From Corinectria fuckeliana (lineage: Eukaryota > Ascomycota > Sordariomycetes > Hypocreales > Nectriaceae): DNA of 64,000 bases. The DNA lies in the NCBI GenBank assembly GCA_019137255.1, contig WPDH01000013.1, positions 124,001 through 188,000 on the forward strand, given 5' to 3'. The stretch's first letter is position 1. Every line of letters begins with the position of its first letter. The notes below the pieces were generated by a model. It did not search any database. It saw nothing but the letters and a program-made list of their open reading frames with translations, and was not told where the DNA came from. Positions 20,170 through 31,051 of this stretch are shown here, in pieces. The position numbers and the translations under genes are program-made.

Positions 20170-22893
20170 ATGCTGACGCTGGACCGGCTCCCGAACGAGG
20201 TCCTCCACGGCATCGCCTCCTGCCTCCACAAGAGGCACGACGTCGCCGCCCTCTCGCGGGTGAACCGGCACTGCTACCAAATCGCCAGCCCCATCCTCTG
20301 GAAGCGCGAGACCAAGTCGGACCGCCCCGGTGCTCTGCACTGGGCCGTCGAGCATGGCGACATGGACGTCTTCAACCGCGCCCTCGAGGCTGGCGTCTCG
20401 GCGTCTCGGATGGCCTACTCCCACAAACCAAAGTCACGCATCGAACCCAAGTACAAGTGGTGGAACTACCATAGCTCCTATTTCGAAGACCCCGGCTGGC
20501 GGATCGACGGCGACGACGACTCGGTAGACCTTGATCCTGGATACGTCCTAAACAATCACTGCACCTGCTACGAGGGTGGCTGCGAAGACGGCGTCTTCAA
20601 CGACTGCTCCTGGGAGCCCATCCACCTCGCCGCCAGCAAGGGAAGGATTGATATGATGGAGGCTCTCTTAGACAAGGGCGCCAGCATCGATGCCTTTTCG
20701 TGGGGTCTCTGCCTGTGCCTTCCTCATCTACCGATAGAGGCTTTCAGCGACTCCCGAGCCGTCGAGGAGGAGGAACTTGAGGATCTACACGGTGGAGGGT
20801 GGACGCCTCTGCATGTTGCCATCTGCCATGGCCAAGTCGAGGCTGCCAAGTGGTTACTCAAGCGTGGTGCTTCAAACGTCATCTACCAGGGTGTCGACGT
20901 CGAATTGGACGCGACGGGATGGCGCGACGACGAAGTAGCTCGCGACTCGACTAGGTTCCACCTTACAGCTATGCACCACGCGGCCAAACACAACCAAGTA
21001 GAGCTGCTTCAGTTCCTCCTAGACGAAAAATACCAGGACAATGTGGAAGCCGAGGGGCCATTCATGGGGACGCCTCTGTTTCAAGCAATCTGGTACCGCC
21101 GCTGGGACACGGTAGTCCCCTGGCTGCTCAAGAATGGTGCCAATATCGATAACCGTCTCATCGAGACACGCCTAACGCCCTTGATGATGGCATGCTTCTC
21201 GCGCCGCTTCGATGATGCTTCCAAGCTTATCGATCTTGGTGCAAGCGTCACTACATTGTCCGTTCACCAGTTCAGCATCCTTCATCTGATCCTCGGGCCT
21301 GGCCAACTCCGGTTTGATGAGTACGGAGAGTCTCAGGAGTTGGTTATACCGACTAGCGCAGTGTCGGAAACAGAGATTATTGAGAAGTTCATCGCCAAGG
21401 GTTTTCCCGTCAACACTCGGGAGGCACTGCTGGGAATGACTCCGCTGATGGTCGCAAGTGCCAACTGCAATCTAGGCGCTATGAAGGCGCTCATCGACGG
21501 CGGAGCAGATGTCAATGCCGTGGATCACGACGGCCTTAACGCCTTGGCCCGAATCGGCGAGGCCGCCGAAGGCACAGGCATATCTCGGTTGTGCGATGCT
21601 GGAAATTTACTACTCGACGCAGGCGCATCCCTCAAAGGTTCCATGGAGGCCCTGACACCCCTCAACATCATCTGTTCACGGCGGTGTGAGGCATATGTGA
21701 CTTGTGACTGGGAAGAACAACACGCCAAGCTGGCAAAGCTGCTAATCGAGCGTGGCGCGGATCCAAACGAGAAGGGCATCTCTACGAACCGGCCCTTTAC
21801 GGAAGCTCTAGTCCACGGCAACTATACCCTTGCGCGAGTAATTCTCGATTGCGGTGGCCGCCCAGGCATTAACGACATTGATGAACTGCTGACAAAATCT
21901 GTCAACGATATGTATGACGACGGCAAGACGGAGTTTATCGTGAGCTTGGACTTTGCGAAGTACGGAATGTCTGGTCCCTCAGATTCGTTTCTGGTATCGC
22001 TTGTCAATACGGCCTTGAGCGAGCAATTATGGACACGAGCGGCGGACCTGATCAAAGTGGTGCCGACGCCCAAGGAGATGCTCGAGGGCCTTGTCCATCG
22101 ATGCCTTCAAAATGGTTCTCTTACGGGAGATGACCCGTCCGCACTGGTCCAGACTCTTCTGGATCTCGGCGAAGACCCGAACCAGCTTTGGATGGACGAA
22201 CCGCCAATCTACTACAGCCTCAAGTCTGGTTATTGCTGGCGGTCGACGCCTGTCCTGGTCAACGCCGGGGCTGACATCGACATGCCCACCAAGGCTATGC
22301 CTGACGGCGCTTTCATGTACTCGATCAACCAAGGGTACCAGTCTCAGTCACTGCAGATGCTAGCGAGGCATCCCGACGTGCTCCGCAACCGACCCGAGAG
22401 ACTACACCAAGAATGCTGGACCTCGGTGATCCGATGGGACCATGGTGTGCAACGTCCGAGGACGGAAACTGACGAACCAGATGTGCCGTACTTGTACTGG
22501 AATATCGCGTTTCGACTGATGGGTGCTGGTCTCCGGACCGACGTGACAATGAGCGATGGCCGTGAGGTCAGGGACATTGTGAAGCAAGCGGTGCCGTCGG
22601 ATTACACCCTGGGATTGTTAGAGCAGAAAGTGTTGCAGAAGTTTGGTATCCCGTACGAGGAGCCAGTGTATCCCTCGGACGACGAGTACAGCGGATACGA
22701 CGATGACTATGACTATGACGAGGACGAGGATGAGGACGAGCTGGGTGTCCTGGGCGAGCTCATGTCGAACGACGGGGACCCATGGGATGACGAGGACTAT
22801 GATTCGGCGCTCGACGAAGACGAAGACGACGAAGACGACGACGACGGGGGAATGCCGGTTCCGGTGCCGCTGTTGTTTGGGCTTTACATGTGA
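20170..22893 (+). CDS. F-box and ankyrin-repeat protein
   Basis: The single exon gives 907 residues. Residues 3-45 form an F-box (LDRLPNEVLHGIASCLHKRH and following). At least eight ankyrin repeats follow; clear ones begin at PGALHWAVEHGD, WEPIHLAASKGR, WTPLHVAICHGQ, LTAMHHAAKHNQ, LTPLMMACFSRR and MTPLMVASANCN, several ending in the GADVN/GASID type. The last ~90 residues are strongly acidic (runs of Asp/Glu). The architecture suggests an SCF adaptor that recognises its substrate through ankyrin repeats. Such genes are highly expanded and variable in Pezizomycotina. The long intronless structure is normal for that group. The substrate is unknown. Confidence 0.88.
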   Translation: MLTLDRLPNEVLHGIASCLHKRHDVAALSRVNRHCYQIASPILWKRETKSDRPGALHWAVEHGDMDVFNRALEAGVSASRMAYSHKPKSRIEPKYKWWNYHSSYFEDPGWRIDGDDDSVDLDPGYVLNNHCTCYEGGCEDGVFNDCSWEPIHLAASKGRIDMMEALLDKGASIDAFSWGLCLCLPHLPIEAFSDSRAVEEEELEDLHGGGWTPLHVAICHGQVEAAKWLLKRGASNVIYQGVDVELDATGWRDDEVARDSTRFHLTAMHHAAKHNQVELLQFLLDEKYQDNVEAEGPFMGTPLFQAIWYRRWDTVVPWLLKNGANIDNRLIETRLTPLMMACFSRRFDDASKLIDLGASVTTLSVHQFSILHLILGPGQLRFDEYGESQELVIPTSAVSETEIIEKFIAKGFPVNTREALLGMTPLMVASANCNLGAMKALIDGGADVNAVDHDGLNALARIGEAAEGTGISRLCDAGNLLLDAGASLKGSMEALTPLNIICSRRCEAYVTCDWEEQHAKLAKLLIERGADPNEKGISTNRPFTEALVHGNYTLARVILDCGGRPGINDIDELLTKSVNDMYDDGKTEFIVSLDFAKYGMSGPSDSFLVSLVNTALSEQLWTRAADLIKVVPTPKEMLEGLVHRCLQNGSLTGDDPSALVQTLLDLGEDPNQLWMDEPPIYYSLKSGYCWRSTPVLVNAGADIDMPTKAMPDGAFMYSINQGYQSQSLQMLARHPDVLRNRPERLHQECWTSVIRWDHGVQRPRTETDEPDVPYLYWNIAFRLMGAGLRTDVTMSDGREVRDIVKQAVPSDYTLGLLEQKVLQKFGIPYEEPVYPSDDEYSGYDDDYDYDEDEDEDELGVLGELMSNDGDPWDDEDYDSALDEDEDDEDDDDGGMPVPVPLLFGLYM

Positions 22894-25129
22894 GAGGACG
22901 AGATGGTGAGAAGACCTGATGCTGATGGATGAAGGAATCAGGTAGTGGGCGAGTGAGCCAAGTGATGAAAGGGAGGCAGTGGGAGTGTTTTATTTTTGTA
23001 TTAGGATACCCAGCGAGCTCGAAACGGGCACGGGATGGATGACTGGGCGGCGCTATTTGGACCTGTAAATGAGGGCATCTGGGAAAGATGAATCTGGGAA
23101 GGGAGACTTTTCGTCCCGGTAGGCTGGTACACGGGAACGAGGTTCAATGACGGAGTTGCGCATCAGCCAGACTATGCCGCTCTACGGATGAACGCAAGGG
23201 TTAATAGTACGGGGTCCAGCGTTCTCTGTAGATACTATCTACATAGGTAGTTATCAGACAGGGAGGGACAGGACCGAGGGAGCAACCAGGCAAGGCAAGC
23301 TGCGAGCAAGGAGGAGAAGAAGTAGAGAAGCAAAATGGACAGGTGGTTGGGGGAGGGGACGATATCATCAACATTATCAATCCAGTTCACACGTGCGTCA
23401 TCATCGCCAGCACAGGCAACAAACACAGGTCTGCTTGCCTGCTCAGGCCGACTCGGCGATGTGATGAAACCGGCCGGTTCACGGCGTCGCAGGAATATTA
23501 TTACTAATTAGTTCTACGGGGTGAACCGTCCATCCGCCCGTCCGCCTGATGACGCCCCCAATGCGGAGCAAAGACGCGGCGGCGACGGGCTTAGTATGAG
23601 TCTGGGTTGGGTTGGCGGCTCGGAGATTGAGGTGCGAGCTTGACTTGACGGGTCTTGTTGGTTTCTTTTCTCACCCCGCACCAGCTACGGGGAGCAGTCG
23701 GCGCCTTCGGCAGGGAGGGGACGCCGAATAGCGACGGGCAGCGACGGCATCATGGGGCGATTTATTAGTAAGTATGGATGATGCGGGGGGGCGTAGTTCG
23801 TGGAGAGTTGCGCATGGATATGGAGTGGTTGCCACTTTTGGCTAACCTGAATGATCCAGGAAGGCGAGGTAAGGATAGAGACTAGATTACGGTACGTTGT
23901 GGTTGTGCACTTGGGTAGCTAATCTATCTACATGCTGAACGGGAGATGTTGCGGTGCCAATTGCCTCAATGGTTGGTTGTCTGCTGTTTGTCTACGCACG
24001 AGGTATCAGTACATAAGTGGATGATCCTACATCATCACAACTTACGTACGCACGTAGTTTGCAGCAAAGACAGGGAGCTTGGCAGGTTTGTGGAGGGCCA
24101 TCCGGCGTCATGACCGACTGGTTCCATCTCTGCAAGATGCTCGAGCTGCTGGGAGGTTGGAATAGAGGCTGCCGGCTGCACTCGGACAAGTGCTGCTCTA
24201 GATCTGCAAAGACTTGGAAGAAGCGACGCATTCATCAATCCCACTGCCATTGTCTGCCTTTTGCCCCGCTTCCAACGTGCCTACGCCAATCCCTCCCTAC
24301 AGTTCAAGCTTCCCCTCTTCTGGTAGACCGATCTTCTCCTCCTCTGTCCCTCTGTCCCTCTGTCCCTCCGTGTGTGCGTTGTGCCTGCAAACCCGAACGC
24401 CGAGATATGCCCTTTCCAGCACCGGCCGCATTTGCTCATCCTTCCCGATGCGGTAAGCCCACTGGAAACAGCGCGCGCGTGTTTGCTCTCCGCAGTCGAA
24501 ACCTCGGCGCCCAGAAAGCGGGGAGAAGGAATTAATAAGATCCCTCCCTCATTGTGACTTGTCGGGATTGACTCGCTCGCTGGGTTTTGGGGGGGGGGAA
24601 AGAAGCTCGGAGATGTTCTCCGTAAGAGCTCCGTCTAGGAACTCTATGCCCAAGGTACTACTTGCTCTCTCGCGGTCCAGCTAATTAGCGTTCTTGGCCT
24701 CCCGGCCTTCTTTCAGATATGCCGGCGTGTTTCGGGGTTCACGGGATTGAGTGAGATTTCTCCTCTCCGGACGGGGCTGGTTGATTGGTTGGTTGGGCTT
24801 TTGGGGGGGATGGGGAGGAGAGCCGTGGAACCATGGCCCCGGTGTCCCACTGCCCGCGGCGGAGAGAGCGGCGTGTCACGATGGGATGGCGGATGGCGAC
24901 GATGGCGGATGGGTGGTATGTAGGGTGGTATGTAATTAGGTAGGTACTTACCTACTGTAGATGTGGTTGCAGCAGCAGCTCGCGACGTGAAGCATAAATA
25001 TCAGGGCTCGGCGCTCGACTGATGTTGCTTGCTTTCTCTTCACTCCCATCCTCACCCTTTTCTCTCTCTCTCTCATCTGGTCTCTCAAGTCTCTTTCCCT
25101 TTTAACAGTACACATTTACAATCGCCAAA
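22894..25129. other. Long intergenic region upstream of formate dehydrogenase
   Basis: No protein family is seen. The region holds a tandem CCCTCTGT run (about 24343-24370), a TAGGTA-type palindromic stretch near 24938-24957, and the promoter of the formate dehydrogenase gene at its right end. Confidence 0.5.
24993..25001 (+). promoter_or_regulatory. TATA-like element of the formate dehydrogenase gene
   Basis: CATAAATAT lies about 130 bases before the start codon and is followed by a CT-rich leader, the usual order in strongly expressed fungal genes. Confidence 0.45.
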
Positions 25130-26817
25130 ATGGTATGTTCTTCCGCTTCTCCCGCTCTTGGATGGCAACTTGCTCACAACAGAAACAGGTCAAGGTTCTT
25201 CTCGTCCTCTACGACGGCGGCCAGCACGCTCTTGACGTACGTGATTGCATCTCTTGCGATTCCCTTTATTCTCTTTCCATCTTCATCCGGTTTCCTCTAC
25301 ACTGGTGGTCGTTGTCTCTCCCTCCCTCTCCCTCCCCACACACACCATCCAACAACCCCTCCTCTGCCACGCCGATCCCCAAACGCGGGGAAGGCATGCG
25401 GTCACACCCACGATCACGATCACGATCCAACCATCAGCCACCTTCAGCCCCATCCAATCGACGCGGGAACATGTCCGACCTTTGGATCTTGGGTCTTGGG
25501 CTTGTCTCTGCTGCGTGGCTACGATGCAACAGTGCCTGTAGATTAGCCGGGCCCCTCACTTACACGACTCACTTACACCCGGATGCAACATGAGACAAAC
25601 ACGCACACACTCACTCACACACTCGTTCACACGCATCTCGCTTTGACATGGCAGAACATGGGCAACCAACTAACCCTCCCCCGCGTAGGTCCCCGGCCTC
25701 CTCGGCACCACCGAGAACGAGCTCGGCATCCGCAAGTGGCTCGAGGACCAGGGCCACACTCTGGTCACCACCTCGGACAAGGACGGCGAGGGCTCCAAGT
25801 TCGACCAGGAGCTCGTCGATGCCGAGATCATCATCACCACTCCGTACGTCTCTCTTGCTCCAATCCTCCCCCTCCAACCTCGTTTTCGTCATCTCACCGC
25901 ACCCGACTTTCTAACACGACCGGAACGACAGCTTCCACCCTGGCTACCTGACCGCTGAGCGTCTCGCCAAGGCCAAGAAGCTCAAGATCGCCATCACGGC
26001 GGGCATCGGCTCCGACCACGTCGACCTCAACGCCGCCAACAAGACCAACGGCGGCATCACCGTCGCCGAGGTGACGGGCTCCAACGTCGTGTCCGTGGCC
26101 GAGCACGTCCTCATGACGATCCTGGTGCTCATCCGCAACTTCGTGCCCGCCCACGAGCAGATCGAGCGCGGCGACTGGGACGTGGCCGGCGCCGCCAAGC
26201 AGGAGTACGACCTCGAGGGCAAGGTGGTCGGCACCGTGGCCGTCGGCCGCATCGGCGAGCGCGTCCTCCGCCGCCTCAAGCCCTTCGACTGCAAGGAGCT
26301 GCTCTACTACGACTACCAGCCGCTGAGCCCCGAGACGGAGAAGGAGATCGGCTGCCGCCGCGTCGACACGCTCGAGGAGCTCCTGGCCCAGTGCGACATC
26401 GTCACCATCAACTGCCCGCTGCACGAGAAGACCAAGGGCCTGTTCGACAAGGACCTCATCGCCAAGATGAAGAAGGGCTCGTACCTGGTCAACACGGCCC
26501 GCGGCGCCATCGTCGTCAAGGAGGACGTCGCCGCCGCCCTCAAGTCGGGCCACCTCGCCGGCTACGGAGGCGACGTGTGGTTCCCGCAGCCCGCCCCGGC
26601 CGACCACCCGCTCCGCACCGCCAAGAACCCCTTCGGCGGCGGCAACGCCATGGTCCCGCACATGTCCGGCACCTCGCTCGACGCCCAGAAGCGCTACGCC
26701 GACGGCACCAAGGCCATCCTCACCAGCTACCTCACCGGCAAGTTCGACTACCGCCCTCAGGACCTCATCGTCCACGGCGGCGACTACGCCACCAAGGCCT
26801 ATGGCCAGCGCAAGTAA
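25130..26817 (+). CDS. fdh: NAD-dependent formate dehydrogenase
   Basis: Exons 25130-25132, 25189-25236, 25689-25843 and 25932-26817 give 363 residues, the usual fungal length. The first coding exon is just the ATG, directly followed by a GTATGT donor. The second intron is 452 nt, long for this genome, and the third is 88 nt. The protein starts MVKVLLVLYDGGQH and carries the D-2-hydroxyacid dehydrogenase layout: the substrate-side segment TAGIGSDHVDLNAANKT, the dinucleotide-binding loop VGTVAVGRIGERVLRRL, NTARGAIV, and the catalytic His in VPHMSGTSLDAQ. It oxidises formate to CO2 with NAD+ in the cytosol. It has no targeting extension. It converges with the permease gene downstream. Confidence 0.96.
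25237..25688 (+). other. Long (452 nt) second intron of formate dehydrogenase
   Basis: The donor is GTACGT and the acceptor is GCGTAG. The splice joins the codons for ALD and VPGLLG in phase 0. The intron contains CA-rich simple sequence (about 25585-25635). Most other introns in the window are 45-90 nt. Confidence 0.85.
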
Positions 26818-27458
26818 ATCAACCACTTCGGCTTGGACGGGAAGGGTTTCCTGCACACGCCAGATACTATGTAAAGAGGCGAGAGGAAGCAAACAAGCAA
26901 GGATCACTCACCCTTGTGAGGCAACTTGCGCGGTCGGGAATGGATGCATGACGATGCCACTAGAACAGATAGATGGCTTGTACCAGCTCCCGCTGCGACA
27001 ATGACATGACGCAGCCGAGAATAGCGGCGCAGATGAGAATATGAGAGAAATAAAAAACAAACAAGTTAAATCAATCACACAAACCGCTCCCAAACAATAG
27101 AGGGACAGAATGGTGAATGCTGTTCCATCTTGATCTGACTGCCATTAATCGTCTCAAGACCAAGGCTACTTACTGACCTAAGCTCCTATAACTCGACTTA
27201 CAAATAATTGCAGTCATCCTCATCACCCTTTACTCATCATCTTCGTCACCGGTAGTCATCATAGCTCTGAACTTATAAATGCAGTCCGGCGGCGTCCTGC
27301 AGTGATTTATTTTGTATTATTTACGTATATGCCCTCAAGTGCCACTAACACTAAACACCTTTTGGTCAATCGCCATCTCAATAATCATCGCTGATTCCCC
27401 ATCATGACTCTATCCAATGTGGCCGAGCGCGAGTACATCCCAACTGCAAATGGCCGGG
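26818..27458. other. Convergent intergenic region, no gene seen
   Basis: This is the 3' flank of formate dehydrogenase and of the LAT permease. It is AT-rich between about 27020 and 27380. Confidence 0.55.
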
Positions 27459-29342
27459 TTACTTCCAGAATTGCCACCATTTTTTCTCGCTGCCCGGCAG
27501 CCTCCTGGTGACGACATCGTCGCGACCGCGAATGCGCCAAAAGTACACCGGTATGCCGGCGACGACGAACGTGACGACCGTGATGGTCTGGAACGGCTGC
27601 GCGAACACGGCCCGGCTCAGGAGGAACAGGCTCACGCAGCAGAAGATGATGGGCGTTGTCAGCCACGTCTTGTACGGCCGCTCGAGCTCCGGCTCGCGCA
27701 CGCGCAGCACGATAAGCCCCAGCACCGTGATGAAGTAGAAGGTGTACCCGGCGACGCCGTAGAACGTGACGAGCGTGCTGAACTCGCCCACAACGCAGTA
27801 TGCCGTGGTAAGCATGCTGTTGAGGATCAGCGCGTACACGGGCGTGTACCACAGCCCGGTGTCTTCGTCGCCAAACATCCCACGCATCTTCTTGCTGAAC
27901 CAGCCGCGAGTGCGCTGGGTCGACAGCCCGTGGTCTTCGTTGTTTCCGACGCCGAGGGTGCCGAAGATGGACGGGATGTATCCCTCCTTGCCAGCAGCGT
28001 AGGCGAGGCGACTCGACGTAAAGGTCGACGAGTTGAGGGCGCCGAAGCAGCTTGCACTGACGATCAGAGCCAGGATCAGAGAGCCTGCCGGCCCAAACAC
28101 CTGCGAGCCGAACATGACGGCCACCGTGTTGGAGCCGCCCATCGAGTCGAAGGGGAGGACGAGGAAGTAGGCCACGTTAGCTAGGACGTAGGACAAGATG
28201 ACTAGCGGCATCGCCGTGTGAATCACCCGTGGCAGATCTCGAGAAGGGTTTCGAAACTCGCCCACCACGTAGTTTGTCTGCAAACCCCGGGGTTAGCCTC
28301 ATGGCGTACAAGGAATAGGGTGGCCGTCACTTACGTTGTCCCATCCGTCATACGCCCACAGACCCGCGTACAGCGCCAGAGCCCACGCGGACATGTCCGT
28401 GGACGTATTCTCGAACCACGCGTGCGTCTTCCACTCGTCGTTGGCCTTGCCCTTCCATGTCTTGCCCGTGATTGCCACCACAACGCCCGTAACCGTAACA
28501 CCTAGTAATGCCACAAACTTCATAAACATGAGCACATCGTTCAGACGGGTCCCGACCCGCGTGGAAACACAATTCAGAAACGTCACCATCGCAACGCCCA
28601 CGAGAGCCACGCCTTTAGAGATCCAAGGGCTGATCGTCTCGGCGTCGGGCCCGATGAAGGCCCGCACCAGGTACTCGCCCATGATGATGGCGATGATGGC
28701 CGAGCTGCCAGGCTTGAGGACAAGCATGGCCACCCAAGTGAAGAGGAACCCTGAGAGCTCGCCAAACGTCTTTGCCAGGTAGACTTGAGCACCCCCATTC
28801 AGAGGGATAGCGCCGCCGAGCTCGGCGTAGGACGCCGCACCTGTCCATGCGAGGATGCCGGCGATGACCCAGACGACCAGGGCGGCGCCGGGCGACCCGA
28901 TCTTGGCGCTCACCTGGCCCGGCGAGGAAAAGATGCCAGAGCCGATGATCAGCCCGACTATTAGCGACAGTCCGTTGAGGTATGTCAGCGTCTTGTGCTT
29001 CTCAAGCGATCCACCCCCAAGTCCACCGTTCGGCCGCGCCGCAGAGATGGGCGCTCCGATGGGCGCATATCCGCCCCCGCCCGCCGTCGAGCTCAGCGGG
29101 AACAGGTTCGCCGAGAAGTCAAACGCCGACGACACCGAATACGACCGGCCCAGACGCCCCGCCGGGTTTCCGTTGTCCAGGGGGTCGTCCTGCTCCAGCG
29201 ACAGCCGTCGCGACGACGAGATGCTCGGCCGCGAGGACAGCTCAGTGACGCCGTCCTCGTTGTCATTGAGCTGGCTTGAGCTGGCCAGCGACGCAAGCTC
29301 GAGCGAGTCCCGCGTGTGCGGCGCCAGTCCGTAGGGTGCCAT
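27459..29342 (-). CDS. LAT-family amino-acid permease (MUP1-like)
   Basis: Exons 29342-28335 and 28277-27459 give 608 residues. The first ~125 residues form a Ser-rich cytosolic N-terminus. About twelve membrane segments follow, starting at LTYLNGLSLIVGLIIGSGIF. Family motifs are GLIIGSGIFSSPG, the AELGGAIPLNGGAQVYL segment, and YDGWDNTNYVVGEFRNPSRDLPR, which is rebuilt exactly across the intron. Yeast relatives (Mup1, Mup3) import methionine and other neutral amino acids at the plasma membrane. The substrate here is inferred only at family level. I chose the ATG at 29342; the frame extends further but without another ATG. It is divergent from the FAM32A gene. Confidence 0.88.
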
Positions 29343-29881
29343 TGCGACGAATTCGCTTGTTCCTGGTTGTTGCCGGCCTTTGGCCTTCAATCGACCGACC
29401 ACGGTGTTCCAATCAGGCGAAGTAGGATCTAGCAGCGATAGCCCATCGCGGTTGATCGAGTCTTTCTAGGCTCAAAGTAGGCGACCGAGTCGATCTCAAA
29501 GAGTCAGTCGTTTGACGGTTGTTGGTCAATGAGCCCAGCAAGACTGGCTGCGCTGTGATTGGTCGTGGACGCGTCGTGATTGACCGTTCAGTAACGATGG
29601 AAAGGGGGTATCTTCCGAGCGAGATCTTCCGTGAAATTCGTTTGATACCAAAGCCGGGGTAAAAGTCCAAGGTTGAAAGGACACAAGATAGGAGACTCAG
29701 GTCGCCAGCGAAGCTCTGGGTCCAGCTGCTACGCCGGTCCGCTATTGATGCTCAAAATCGGTTAACCCCACATCATTGGTTGGAGCACCGCCACAGGCTT
29801 AGGTAATAAAGTGGCTGATGCCCCTCCATGACTACGACTTCAGCGCATGAGCAAGCAGTCAACTTGCCCGTTATCAACACC
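29343..29881. promoter_or_regulatory. Divergent promoter region permease/FAM32A
   Basis: The 539 bases lie between two divergent start codons. No clear TATA box is seen. An in-frame ATG at 29828 could extend the FAM32A protein by 18 residues. Confidence 0.45.
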
Positions 29882-30336
29882 ATGGCTTCGGACGAGTACA
29901 CTCCCGTCGGAGGCGGCGGCGCTCTGAAGCTGAAGGGTGCCAAGGTGCACAAGAAGAAGAAGAAGCGCGACAAGTCTGCCCTCGAGAAGAATCTAGGCAC
30001 TGAGGTAGTCAAGAAGGGCGGCGTCGCCGAGGAGAACAAGGCGGACGACAAGGTCAACGACGACAACGACGAGGATGCGCCCGTTGTGCAAAAGACCGAG
30101 TCAGAGAAACGACACGAAGAAGTCAAACGGAAGAGGGTAAGTCTGGCACTTGCCTCAGCCTCGGCCGCCTAAGCCCCATCGACTGACCACTCTCCCTGCA
30201 GCTCCTCCAGATGGCCGAATCCTCCAGCTCACGGCCCGAACTACTCAAGACGCACAAGGAGCGAGTGGAGGAGCTCAACACCTATCTCTCTAGGTTGAGC
30301 GAACATCACGATATGCCTCGGATTGGACCTGGCTAA
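29882..30336 (+). CDS. FAM32A homologue (DUF1754)
   Basis: Exons 29882-30136 and 30202-30336 give 129 residues. The start MASDEYTPVGGGGALKLKGA and the Lys-rich block (VHKKKKKRDKSALEKN) are diagnostic of the FAM32A/DUF1754 family; the end (LLKTHKERVEELNTYLSRLSEHHDMPRIGPG, cited here only by its ends LLKTH and PRIGPG) also fits. In metazoans FAM32A is a small nuclear protein found at the catalytic spliceosome, where it stabilises the 5' splice site during exon ligation. A nuclear splicing role is inferred here from homology. The ATG at 29882 has a perfect context (ACCATGG) and is preferred to the upstream one. Confidence 0.87.
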
Positions 30337-31051
30337 GGATACAAAGATGGCTCCATTGTGCGAAGGATGGGGGAAATGATGACCTGTTGATGGGAGTTTG
30401 GGGCGTTTGGTTATACCCTTAATTTACGAATATGCATCAATGCTACGGTATCGCCGCTGGTTTTCTGTGATGTCCGGGCGGATACAGGGCCGTCCTTGAA
30501 ACTAGGGCACTCGTCGTCGGACTGTGCAAGGACCGACCTACTTATAACTACTGTAGGCATGTTAGACGGTTAGGTACAATTCATTTTTTAACTACTAGCA
30601 CTAAATAGTATCACATGATATCAACATGATTGTTGTTGTATCAAGGGAGCCAATCACTACCCTGTAAGTATAAGTGATTGATCAAACCCCAAAATGCTGT
30701 GTTTGTCCATGTATGTTCGGATTTTCTCCACTCGTTCACATCTGTCAGTATGGTACGCGCCATTATAATATTCCCCGTTTCCCAATCCACCAGACGTACG
30801 AGACACTACCGTTTGTGGATGGCCGTCTTTGTCTATATCCTTCGTCCATTCTGCCTAAGCGGCTAATTTCGCTCCCAGTCTATGTATTATTTCCCAATTT
30901 TCCTAACCATGGATGTGTGTTTCCGTAAAAGAGAGAACCGTCAAATTCGTTAAAGTCGAGCCGGATGCGAGAAACTCGCTTGTAAACCCCCAGTCGGGGA
31001 ATGATATGCCATTATATGAACAACCAGGCGTATGTTGATAATGTGACCGTC
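30337..31051. other. Convergent intergenic region, AT-rich, no gene seen
   Basis: This is the 3' flank of two convergent genes. The middle (about 30560-30680) is AT-rich. Short open frames at 30674-30928 lack any recognised feature. Confidence 0.5.

Noticed and set aside
25894..26907. 337-codon minus-strand frame over formate dehydrogenase
   Set aside because: It is a shadow of the strongly biased sense codons; low-complexity Val/Leu/Ala/Gly/Asp composition and no motif.
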